Of a stretch of DNA of 12,439 nt, positions 5,880-12,439 are shown in pieces. The notes beneath the pieces are model-generated. The model was not told the origin of the DNA. It saw nothing but the letters and a program-made list of their open reading frames with translations, and ran no database searches. The stretch is from contig DBJV01000020.1 in NCBI GenBank assembly GCA_002297185.1, positions 130 through 12,568 of the forward strand, written 5' to 3'. Source of the DNA: Christensenella sp. UBA767 (lineage in GTDB: Bacteria; Bacillota; Clostridia; Christensenellales; CAG-917). The position numbers were made by a program, and so were the translations under genes. Within the stretch, counting starts at the first letter, position 1. The number at the start of each line of letters is the position of its first letter.

Positions 5880-8800
5880 CACTATCGTTACGAGCATAAA
5901 TCAGGCAAGTGAAAAACGCCTCGACGTGCTGAGAGACGAGAGCGGAAAACTCCTTCTCACGTCCGACCAAAAGAAAGCCGTGCTTGAAAGAGGGCGTATC
6001 TTGGTGTCTGCATCGGCAGGCTCGGGCAAGACCTCGACTATGGTCAAGCGCATAATTTTGATGATATCCGAAGGCGCGTCCTTAAAGGATATGCTCATTT
6101 TGGTGTATAACAACGCAGCGGCGGACGAACTCAAAGAAAAATTGCATCAAGAACTTTTCCGTGTGGCGTGCGCCTCGATCGGCGAGCAAAGAGAAAGATT
6201 TAGGCGTGAAATAGACGATATGGCGTTTTGTCATATTTGCACAATTCACGCATTTTGCCAATCGCTCATAAGAGAAAACTTTGACAAACTCGGTCTGTCG
6301 CCCACGTTCGAGGTGCTTGACGAGAGCGCGCACGCCGTATATATGAATAAGGCTCTCGACAACGTGATTGCAGACTATACCGCTAAGGGCGACGAGACAT
6401 TTTGCAGGCTCGTGGACGTGTTTTCGCAGTCCAGAAAAGAGGATAATCTCAAAAGCAATATTATAAGGCTTTATAACCTTGTGGAAATTCAGCCCGACTC
6501 CGAGGACTTCAAAAAATGCGTGGCGGAGTGCTACGACGGCTTTGAAAACAGCAAATTCTTTGGAATCTTGAAGGATTATTATACCAAATTCTTTGCAAAA
6601 GCCAAAGTTGCATTCGAGAGCGCAAGAGAGAGGCTGGTGGCAATGGATATCGCCTCGGTGAAGTACATCGACAGCGTTACCAACGCCGTCTATACTTGCG
6701 AGGCAATCCTCAAAGCAAAGGACGTGAAGGGTATGTGCGGCGTTGCGTCCGCATACGAAAAACCGCGCGCTACGCTCAGTACAAAAGCATCCGATGAGGA
6801 AAGGGAACTTATAGGGTACGTTAAGGAGTATTACAAGCAATTTGACGACGTTATCGAGGAACTTGCGTCGCTTTACGCCAAGTACGATTTGCTCAAAGAA
6901 TACCACAAGCAAAACGGGGAGTTTGTCAACAAACTCGTAGAGGCGGTGTTCAGATTTTCCGACGAACTTGCAAGGATCAAAGCGCAAGACAACGTGCTGT
7001 CGTTTGAGGATTTGCAACACAAGGCGATGCAACTTTTTAGCGAGGACGATACGCTTAAAGACGCTTTCGACGCCGTGTTTGTGGATGAGTATCAGGACGT
7101 CAACCCCACGCAAGAGGCGATTATATCCAAACTTGTCAAAGGCGAGTGCTTTATGGTGGGCGACGTCAAGCAGAGCATATACGGTTTCCGCCTCGCAGAC
7201 CCGTCCATATTCATTTCGAGGCAAAAGAGGTATGCGGAGTTTGGCACGGACGAGGGGCAAAACATATTCTTCAACCATAATTTCCGCAGCGCGTACGGAA
7301 TACTGTCATTCGTCAACGGCGTTTTCGACTCGGTTATGACGGAAGAAAACGCGGATATAAACTACAAGGCGGACGCAAGGTTCGAACTTAAAGACATACC
7401 GCCCGTAAACATTGAGGACGTGTCGCCCGAGGGTTACGTGCAAGTGCATCTTTTTGCCAAAAACAAGGTGGAAAGCGAGGTCGCGAGCGGACTTTACGAC
7501 ATCGTAAACGCAGAGAGCGACGATGACGACGAGGGCGTGTGTCAGGAAGGCGAATTTATCGCAAACGAGATAAAAACGCTCGTTGGAAGAATGAAAGTTA
7601 CGAACGCCGACGGCAGCGGAAAATATATAGGCTACGGCGATATTGCGGTGTTATTCCGCTCTCGCTCCAACGGCGCAAAGCGCATTGTGGAAACGCTAAA
7701 AAGAGAGGGAATACCCGTCAACGAGGGGGCGTTCGGTCAATCTGCGTCTTTGCCCGAAAGAGAACTCGTGAGTTTTTTGAGGGTGCTTGACAATCCTCGA
7801 CAAGACGTGGCTTTTGCGGGATATTTGTTGTCCTTTTTCGGCGGATACGACGAGGAAGAAGTGGCGAAAATCGCGCTTGAAGAGGGCGGCTGTTTGTACG
7901 ATAAATTTCTCAAATACGCACTTAAAGACGACGTTTTGGCACAAAAAGTGCGAGATACGGCAAAAACGATTGATAAATACAGGCTCAAGGAAAGTTATCG
8001 CAACTTGCCCGAACTTATGAACGGAATCGTGTGCGACTATCGCTACGACGCGTACCTTATGCGCAGCGGAGAGGGAGACGTCAGCGGACTTAAGAGTTTT
8101 ATTTCGGGTGCAGGCGTTAAGGACGGAATCACGCTCGGAAAATTCCTCGAGGACTATTGCGAGGGGGCGTCCGAAGGAGCGAGCGCAAGCGGCGGCGACA
8201 GGGTGGCTATATCCACTTTCCACGGATACAAGGGGCTTGAAAATCCCGTCGTGTTCGTGGCGGATACGGCGTTCGGATTCAATTACGAGTCAAGCACGGG
8301 GGATATGATTTCCACGGGCAAAGGGCTTACCTCGGCAAAAAATTCCAACGATAAAGGGCTTGTGGGTATGAACGCTTTTAACTTCGACGACAAGACTAAG
8401 AGCGCCGTTACGCTGTCCAAAATCGCCGTGGGCAAGTGCATAAAAGACAACCAACTCAAAGAGGAAATCAGGCTGTTCTACGTGGCGGTGACGAGGGCGA
8501 AACAACTTATGTACGTGACCGCCACCGCAAGCGAGAAAAAGTGCGCGAGTTTCGGCGTTGCTCCGAGGCTGTTCGGCGCAGGGTGCGACCTTGATTTCTT
8601 GTCGGGAGCGATATTTGACGGAAGTGTAAAAGCAACCGTATTCAAGCACAATTTCGAGGACGAGAAAGCGCAAGATATGGAGGCGGAAAACGTCGTGTAC
8701 GTTCCCGACGAACACGTCGTGGAGACGATAAGAAAATCGCAGGATTTCGTTTATCCGTACAAAGAGGCGACGACGCTTGCGATGAAGTACAGCGTATCTG

Positions 8801-9351
8801 CGCTCGACAGCAAGGACGAGGACGCGGTGTGCCTGTTCAAAGACGCAGCGAAAAAGGGCAGTGCATACCACAAAGTTATGCAATACATCGACTACTTTGC
8901 CGATGGTAAAGAGGCGGTCGAGGCAGAGATGGACAGAATGGTGCGCGAAAAACTCATTGACGAGGAAGAGCGCGCGCTCGTAAACGCAGCGGACATCGCA
9001 AGGTGTCTCGATAGCGAGATTATGCAAAAGGCAAAGAAGGCGTTGCTGTCGGGCAGCGGCAAGTGCATGCGGGAGCAGGCGTTTATGATGTACAAGCCTG
9101 CAAACGAGGTGAGCGACGATTTTTCCTCAAACGACAGGGTGCTTGTGCAAGGCGTGGCGGACCTCTTTATCAACGACGAAGAGAGAATTATACTCGACTT
9201 CAAAAACTCCGCGCTCAAAGACGAAGAATCGCTTGAAAAGTACAAAAAACAACTTTATCTGTACAAATCGGCAATTGAAAGTGCGATTGGTGCAAAAATA
9301 GATAAACTTGCGTTGTATTCGTTCAAGACGGGCAAAACGCTGTATCTGTAA
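5872..9351 (+). CDS. addA: AddA, UvrD/RecB-type helicase and nuclease subunit
   Basis: AddA is the motor subunit of AddAB: a 3'-5' superfamily 1 helicase with its own C-terminal nuclease domain. The 1159 aa length is slightly short of the usual 1200-1250. Helicase motifs appear in order: LTSDQ (30-33), ASAGSGKT (Lys53), VYNNAAADELKEKL (Ia), TIHAFCQSLIRENF, DEYQD (405-409), VGDVKQSIYGFR (III), NHNFRS (IV), STFHGYKGLENPVVF (V, His784) and FYVAVTRAK (VI, Arg875). The nuclease domain has GSAYHKVMQY (His1000), GVADLF (Asp1097), LDFK (Asp1109, Lys1111) and YKKQLYLY. The catalytic D-D-K set is therefore kept, although the usual DYKTD reads DFKNS. The protein ends soon after LYSFKTGKTLYL, normal for AddA. 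Translation is probably coupled to addB through the ATGAGTGA overlap; both belong to one operon ending at the terminator at 9370. Confidence 0.96.
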   Translation: MSDTIVTSINQASEKRLDVLRDESGKLLLTSDQKKAVLERGRILVSASAGSGKTSTMVKRIILMISEGASLKDMLILVYNNAAADELKEKLHQELFRVACASIGEQRERFRREIDDMAFCHICTIHAFCQSLIRENFDKLGLSPTFEVLDESAHAVYMNKALDNVIADYTAKGDETFCRLVDVFSQSRKEDNLKSNIIRLYNLVEIQPDSEDFKKCVAECYDGFENSKFFGILKDYYTKFFAKAKVAFESARERLVAMDIASVKYIDSVTNAVYTCEAILKAKDVKGMCGVASAYEKPRATLSTKASDEERELIGYVKEYYKQFDDVIEELASLYAKYDLLKEYHKQNGEFVNKLVEAVFRFSDELARIKAQDNVLSFEDLQHKAMQLFSEDDTLKDAFDAVFVDEYQDVNPTQEAIISKLVKGECFMVGDVKQSIYGFRLADPSIFISRQKRYAEFGTDEGQNIFFNHNFRSAYGILSFVNGVFDSVMTEENADINYKADARFELKDIPPVNIEDVSPEGYVQVHLFAKNKVESEVASGLYDIVNAESDDDDEGVCQEGEFIANEIKTLVGRMKVTNADGSGKYIGYGDIAVLFRSRSNGAKRIVETLKREGIPVNEGAFGQSASLPERELVSFLRVLDNPRQDVAFAGYLLSFFGGYDEEEVAKIALEEGGCLYDKFLKYALKDDVLAQKVRDTAKTIDKYRLKESYRNLPELMNGIVCDYRYDAYLMRSGEGDVSGLKSFISGAGVKDGITLGKFLEDYCEGASEGASASGGDRVAISTFHGYKGLENPVVFVADTAFGFNYESSTGDMISTGKGLTSAKNSNDKGLVGMNAFNFDDKTKSAVTLSKIAVGKCIKDNQLKEEIRLFYVAVTRAKQLMYVTATASEKKCASFGVAPRLFGAGCDLDFLSGAIFDGSVKATVFKHNFEDEKAQDMEAENVVYVPDEHVVETIRKSQDFVYPYKEATTLAMKYSVSALDSKDEDAVCLFKDAAKKGSAYHKVMQYIDYFADGKEAVEAEMDRMVREKLIDEEERALVNAADIARCLDSEIMQKAKKALLSGSGKCMREQAFMMYKPANEVSDDFSSNDRVLVQGVADLFINDEERIILDFKNSALKDEESLEKYKKQLYLYKSAIESAIGAKIDKLALYSFKTGKTLYL

Positions 9352-9369
9352 AAACAGCCTTTATTTATG

Positions 9370-9398
9370 CGCCGTCGCTGCTTTGCGGCGGCGTTTTT
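9370..9398 (+). terminator. Intrinsic terminator of the addBA operon
   Basis: A 9-bp GC-rich stem (CGCCGTCGC with GCGGCGGCG, one G-U pair) has a 6-base loop and is followed by five T residues. It starts 18 bases after the addA stop. Confidence 0.9.
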
Positions 9399-9541
9399 AT
9401 ATTGCGATAAGGCGTTTTGAATTTGCCGTAAAAATCGGCTTTTTGCGGCGCAATCGGCGGTTTATCGTGCAAAGGCGAGGCGTTATCCGTCGATGCGTTT
9501 TGAAATATTAAAAAAAGTTTTGCAATGTTTGGGATATTGTC
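9399..9541. other. Spacer between addA terminator and next promoter
   Basis: This 143-base stretch has no gene. It contains a weak hairpin GCCG-N7-CGGC (9425-9439) followed by five T residues, possibly a back-up terminator, and A/T-rich sequence before the promoter. Nothing else is recognisable. Confidence 0.5.
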
Positions 9542-9570
9542 TTGATTTTTTCTTATAAACTATGTATAAT
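9542..9570 (+). promoter_or_regulatory. Sigma-70-type promoter of the acidic-linker gene pair
   Basis: TTGATT (9542-9547), a 17-base spacer and consensus TATAAT (9565-9570) predict a start near 9577. That gives a leader of about 24 bases carrying a Shine-Dalgarno site. An ATG at 9562 falls inside this promoter and would be absent from the mRNA. Confidence 0.8.
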
Positions 9571-9589
9571 CTATTAGATACTAAATCGC

Positions 9590-9596
9590 GGAGGAG
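9590..9596 (+). promoter_or_regulatory. Shine-Dalgarno site fixing a GTG start
   Basis: GGAGGAG lies four bases before GTG at 9601 (six counted from GGAGG). It identifies GTG as the start instead of the in-frame ATG 39 bases upstream. Confidence 0.85.
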
Positions 9597-9600
9597 TATT

Positions 9601-11307
9601 GTGGAATTTTTCAAAAAGGCATTTGATTGGCTGGCAGACGTATCGTCCAAATTGCCTAAGGTAGATTTTCAAATATTTTTCATCGCCGTTGCGGCGGTGC
9701 TTTTCGGGTTGGGTATCGTATTTGCGTTTACGTATCTCGGCTCAAAGAGTTTCAAACTTATCAAAGCGAGCAAAAAAATTCAAAAATACCTCGAAGGCGT
9801 TGACACCGTTGATGACGACAACGTGAGCGATTTCACCGCGCATTGTTTCTCGGCAAAAGCTCCGCAAGCGTTGCGTGACAGTTGGGTGCAATACCTCGGC
9901 GTGCGTTTCGGATATCCCAGCGACATCGTCAGCGACAAGAACGTGTATGACAAGACGGTCAAGAAGAATAAGGACTACCGCGCAGGCATCTATATCTGCG
10001 TGTCGCTTATTTTGCTTGCGTTGTTTGCGTTCTGGGGATACGGCACTCTCGATAAGACGAACATCGGCACGGTGCATTTCGTGAGCCTCGTGATTATCGG
10101 ATTGATGTATCTTTTCCTTATCCTCATCAATCGCTCGCAGAACAAGCGTTGCCTCGAAGTGTTTGACGCAATGCAAGAGGACCTCGACGCAAAGGTTAAT
10201 CTTCAAGTCGAAAAGAATTATGCGACGGATTCCTCTCCGCTTTCCGAACTTGCAGGTATGGTGGAAGAGATTATCGCACGCAATACATCAAAGGCAATCG
10301 ACCTTGACGAAGAACCCGAAGAGGTGGCAGAGCCTACTCCTATCGAGGCTTTGATTGAGCAGGAAGAGAAAGGCGAGAGCGCAGAGGAAGAAACCCCTGT
10401 AGAGACGGAAGATACCGCCACGGAAGATGCGGAAGAAACGCCCGTTGACGAAGAGCCTGTTGAAGAAACGACTGCAGAAGATACGGAAGATGTGGAAGAA
10501 ACTCCCGTAGATGCGGCTGAAGAAACGGCTGAAGAGGAGACTGAAGAAGTCGTCGAAACCGAGCCTGCAGAGGAAACGGTTGAAGAGGCTGCAGAAGAAA
10601 ACGTCGAGGAGACCGTAGAGGAAAGCACCGACGAGGCCGAAGAAGTCGAAGAGGCGCAAGAGGAGACTACGGAAGAACAACCTCTCGAAGAAGAGCAAGA
10701 AGAAACTCTTGACGAGACGGAGCCTCAAGAAGAAACCGAAGAAGTCCAAGAGGAAGAGACCTCGGATGAAACGGAAGAAGAACCCGTTGCAGAGGAAAAT
10801 GCAGACGGGGACGCTTTGGAAGAAGTAGCCGACGAGTCCGAAGAGGTTGAAGAAAACCAAGAAGAAACGGTTGAAGAGCAACCTGTTGAAGAAGAGGCTG
10901 TAGAGGATACCGAAGAGCAAGCAGAAGAGGAAGTGTCCGAAGAAAACGACGAAGAGCCTGTTGACGAGACTGAAGAGGGCGACGAAGAGGCTGAAGAAGT
11001 TGAAGAGTCCGAGGAAGTCGAGGACGAATCGGAAGAGGAAACTCAAGAAGAGGCAGAGGAAGATCCCGAGGTCGTTTACGTCGTTGACGGCGAAGAAGAG
11101 GACGACGAAGTGGTCAAACCTGCAAAGCTTGTGAAACTTCCCAACCTCGTGGATTATATGCTTACGAAGAATATGCCGAAAGCTATGAAGATTCAAATCG
11201 CAGGCATGCTTATAAGCACGTATAAGAAGTTTGAAAACAGCAAGGAAGATCGCAAAATCGTCGTCCAATGCCTGACGAAGGTTATGCGCGACTTGCAAGC
11301 AAACTGA
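9601..11307 (+). CDS. Three-pass membrane protein with long Glu-rich linker and shared C-terminal domain
   Basis: I do not recognise this 568-aa protein. Three membrane segments are visible at about residues 24-46, 128-147 and 158-176. The basic residues after segment 1 and after segment 3 (NRSQNKR) suggest that the 80-residue loop and the tail are cytoplasmic. This topology resembles ExbB/TolQ, but the glycine/threonine motifs of that family are absent, so it is an analogy only. Residues 236-490 are a Glu/Asp-rich repeat-like linker (EETxEE, PVEE units), probably disordered. Residues 491-568 form a basic helical domain with core VKPAKLVKLPNLVDYML, and the next gene's product ends in the same domain. 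The start is GTG with a good Shine-Dalgarno site; translation from ATG 9562 is rejected because it lies in the promoter. The two genes are 81 bases apart and probably co-transcribed. A tether presenting the end domain to a cytoplasmic partner is inference. Confidence 0.85.
   Translation: MEFFKKAFDWLADVSSKLPKVDFQIFFIAVAAVLFGLGIVFAFTYLGSKSFKLIKASKKIQKYLEGVDTVDDDNVSDFTAHCFSAKAPQALRDSWVQYLGVRFGYPSDIVSDKNVYDKTVKKNKDYRAGIYICVSLILLALFAFWGYGTLDKTNIGTVHFVSLVIIGLMYLFLILINRSQNKRCLEVFDAMQEDLDAKVNLQVEKNYATDSSPLSELAGMVEEIIARNTSKAIDLDEEPEEVAEPTPIEALIEQEEKGESAEEETPVETEDTATEDAEETPVDEEPVEETTAEDTEDVEETPVDAAEETAEEETEEVVETEPAEETVEEAAEENVEETVEESTDEAEEVEEAQEETTEEQPLEEEQEETLDETEPQEETEEVQEEETSDETEEEPVAEENADGDALEEVADESEEVEENQEETVEEQPVEEEAVEDTEEQAEEEVSEENDEEPVDETEEGDEEAEEVEESEEVEDESEEETQEEAEEDPEVVYVVDGEEEDDEVVKPAKLVKLPNLVDYMLTKNMPKAMKIQIAGMLISTYKKFENSKEDRKIVVQCLTKVMRDLQAN
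10306..11070 (+). repeat. Purine-rich (GAA/GAG) low-complexity tract encoding acidic linker
   Basis: Some 765 bases code for residues 236-490, dominated by GAA, GAG and GAC codons with interspersed Thr, Val, Pro and Ala. The plus strand is strongly purine-biased. The repeat units are imperfect, so this is a degenerate expansion and not an exact tandem array. Confidence 0.8.
11071..11304 (+). other. Shared C-terminal domain, copy in the membrane protein
   Basis: It covers residues 491-568, beginning VVYVVDG and a short acidic patch, then KPAKLVKLPNLVDYML and two predicted amphipathic helices ending in VQCLTKVMR. By my count 39 of 63 residues from KPAK onward are identical to the second copy, without gaps. 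Confidence 0.85.
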
Positions 11308-11309
11308 GA

Positions 11310-11315
11310 TATAAT
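11310..11315 (+). promoter_or_regulatory. Possible secondary -10 element between the two acidic-linker genes
   Basis: TATAAT occurs three bases past the upstream stop codon. No -35 hexamer or extended -10 TG accompanies it. It may give extra transcription of the downstream gene, but it is weakly supported. Confidence 0.25.
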
Positions 11316-11388
11316 AAGTAATAAAAAGTTCAGTCGGGGGACTTTATGAGCCGACGTTTCAATAAATATATAAGGTGAGGATTGAAAG

Positions 11389-12132
11389 ATGTTTGGAAAG
11401 AAGAAAAAACAGGCAAAACTTGAACAAGAGCAACGCGAAAAAGAACAACGCGAGTTGGAACTTGCTCAACAACAAGCGGCGCAAAGAGCGGCAGAGGCTG
11501 CAAAAGAGGAAGAAAATAACGGCAAGATTTATCTTGAAAGCGAAATCATCGACGACGATGAGGACGACGATTCTCTTCCCAAAGAGTATGAGTCTATCGC
11601 CTATATTTTGAAACAAGAAACGGGCGAAGATTTGCTTGCGCAACCCGTTGACGACGAAGTGGAAGAAACTCCGCTTGAAGAGGTCAAAGAGGAAGTTGCA
11701 CCTGTCGAAGAGCCTGTTGAAGAGAAGGAGGAAGAACCCGTAACCGAAGAGCCTCAAGAGGAAGTCCCGACCGAAGAGACAGCCCAAGAAGAAGTTGAAG
11801 AGACCGAAGAAGAGGAAGAAGTCGAGGAAGAGGCTGACGAAGAGGAAACTCAAGAAGTTGCGGAAGTCGCACCACAAGAACAAAAAGAAGAAGTGGTCTA
11901 TGTGGTCGATGGTCCGAGCGAGGACGACGACGAAATCGTCAAACCTGCAAAGCTCGTCAAACTCCCCAACCTCGTGGATTACATGCTCTCTCAAAACATG
12001 TCCAAACAAATGAAGATAAACATTGCGACGTTGCTCCTTTCCACGTACAACAAGTACAAGGATATCCCTGCGGAAAAGAAGATTATCGTCCAATGTATGG
12101 CAAAAGTTATGAGATCTCTCATTCAAGGCTGA
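11389..12132 (+). CDS. Soluble acidic-linker protein with shared C-terminal domain
   Basis: I do not recognise this 247-aa protein. It begins with a basic patch MFGKKKKQAK, then a Glu/Gln/Ala-rich segment to about residue 42 that should be a single helix or coiled coil. A short segment at about 64-86 (LPKEYESIAYILKQETGEDLL) may fold or bind. Residues 87-168 form a Glu-rich linker, and residues 169-247 are the same end domain as in the upstream membrane protein. There is no signal peptide or membrane segment, so it should be cytoplasmic; the basic start might touch acidic membrane lipids, which is inference. Start: ATG at 11389 is preceded by AGGTGA (11373-11378) with 10-base spacing. It lies 81 bases after the upstream gene on the same strand and is closed by a strong terminator, so the two genes probably form an operon. 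Confidence 0.87.
   Translation: MFGKKKKQAKLEQEQREKEQRELELAQQQAAQRAAEAAKEEENNGKIYLESEIIDDDEDDDSLPKEYESIAYILKQETGEDLLAQPVDDEVEETPLEEVKEEVAPVEEPVEEKEEEPVTEEPQEEVPTEETAQEEVEETEEEEEVEEEADEEETQEVAEVAPQEQKEEVVYVVDGPSEDDDEIVKPAKLVKLPNLVDYMLSQNMSKQMKINIATLLLSTYNKYKDIPAEKKIIVQCMAKVMRSLIQG
11893..12129 (+). other. Shared C-terminal domain, copy in the soluble protein
   Basis: It covers residues 169-247: VVYVVDG, an acidic patch, KPAKLVKLPNLVDYML, then a helix (SKQMKINIATLLLSTYNKY) and a final helix with IIVQCMAKVMRSL. It is one residue longer than the upstream copy, in the acidic patch. Confidence 0.85.
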
Positions 12133-12186
12133 TAGAATATCGATTTGAAGAGATAGATTATCGAAATTTAACAAAATTTAGCAATG

Positions 12187-12217
12187 AAAAAGCCCGAATA
12201 TGCGTTCGGGCTTTTTT
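12187..12217. terminator. Bidirectional intrinsic terminator between convergent genes
   Basis: A 12-bp stem (AAAAAGCCCGAA with TTCGGGCTTTTT) closes a 6-base loop and ends in T runs on both strands. It serves the acidic-linker operon on the plus strand, 54 bases after its stop. It probably also serves the CorA-like gene on the minus strand. Confidence 0.92.
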
Positions 12218-12268
12218 GATTGCGTTTCCGTGATTTTTGCGGTATCTAACCGACTTAAATTGTGAAAA

Positions 12269-12439
12269 TTATTTGAGCATCTTCTTTTTGGCAAAAATGA
12301 TGATAAGCGCGATGCAAACGGCTATGTTTATGCCTACGACAACCCAGAATCCCCACAGTTTGCCTTCGAAGGGAACGCCCGTGTTCATACCCCAAAGCGC
12401 GGCTATCATTGCAGGGGTGTCAACCAAAAGCGTGAGGAG
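12269..12439 (-). CDS. corA: CorA-type divalent-cation transporter, C-terminal fragment
   Basis: Only the last 56 residues lie in the window; the gene continues past the right edge. The translation reads LLTLLVDTPAMIAALWGMN, then GVPFEGKLWGFWVVVGI, a second hydrophobic segment and the basic tail AKKKMLK. This matches the CorA end: transmembrane helix 1 running into the GMN signature at the pore mouth, a short outer loop, helix 2, and a Lys-rich cytoplasmic C-terminus. The GMN motif is the selectivity element for Mg2+ and related ions in this family. Loop residues VPF after GMN resemble the CorA subgroup of Firmicutes with GMNVxLPF. Exact ion preference cannot be told from this fragment. Confidence 0.85.
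   Translation of the reverse strand, partial: LLTLLVDTPAMIAALWGMNTGVPFEGKLWGFWVVVGINIAVCIALIIIFAKKKMLK

Noticed and set aside
9562..9600. ATG at 9562 as start of the membrane protein
   Set aside because: It overlaps the -10 box TATAAT at 9565-9570 and so would not be in the mRNA. GTG at 9601 has a Shine-Dalgarno site.
10218..11298. Long minus-strand open frames, Ser/Val-rich (10218-10628) and Phe/Leu-rich (10288-11298)
   Set aside because: They are antisense shadows of the GAA/GAG-rich acidic linker, which reads as Ser or Phe/Leu codons on the other strand. No ribosome site or family resemblance was seen.
11325..11355. Hairpin between the two acidic-linker genes as a terminator
   Set aside because: The alternative stems are only 5 bp (AAAGT/ACTTT or GTCGG/CCGAC) and are not followed by a T run.
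10306..11892. Possible CRISPR array in the GAAGA-rich repeats
   Set aside because: The units are degenerate, of irregular spacing and in continuous coding frame. There are no direct repeats with unique spacers and no cas genes.

Overview
The window looks like a chromosomal segment of a Gram-positive, Firmicutes/Clostridia-type bacterium. The grounds are an addB-addA pair in that order, Shine-Dalgarno sites of the AGGAGG type, U-tract intrinsic terminators, a diacylglyceryl-type lipoprotein, and A/T-rich spacers between genes of moderate GC. A more exact placement cannot be made from sequence reading alone. There are seven supported protein genes, one of them cut off by the right edge. I found no rRNA, tRNA, CRISPR array, insertion sequence or phage gene.

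Layout. Positions 11-38 hold an A/T heptamer repeat. Then come a small orphan gene (95-547) and a small cupin protein (624-944). A gene-free stretch of about 500 bases (945-1462) contains hairpin-forming sequence, an 18-base tandem duplication and a strong terminator at 1414-1441. The minus strand carries a lipoprotein of unknown function (1463-2392). It is divergent from the addB-addA operon (2565-9351), which encodes the AddAB helicase-nuclease that resects double-strand breaks for recombination. The 172-base divergent spacer holds both promoters and two abutting palindromes. After an addA terminator (9370-9398) come two co-directional genes (9601-11307 and 11389-12132). Their products have different N-termini, one with three membrane segments and one soluble, but both carry a long Glu-rich linker and end in the same domain of about 63-78 residues. 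A bidirectional terminator (12187-12217) separates them from the C-terminal end of a CorA-type divalent-cation transporter on the minus strand.

Two points stand out. First, three genes (95, addB, and the lipoprotein) have well-formed extended -10 promoters whose predicted transcription start lies on, or three bases before, the start codon, and none has a Shine-Dalgarno site. They look leaderless, while addA and the two acidic-linker genes have good Shine-Dalgarno sites. Second, the adjacent membrane and soluble acidic proteins with a shared terminal domain form a two-gene system that I cannot assign to any family; a common docking partner is my inference. The AddAB pair is ordinary in its catalytic residues except that AddB lacks the N-terminal Walker A motif.
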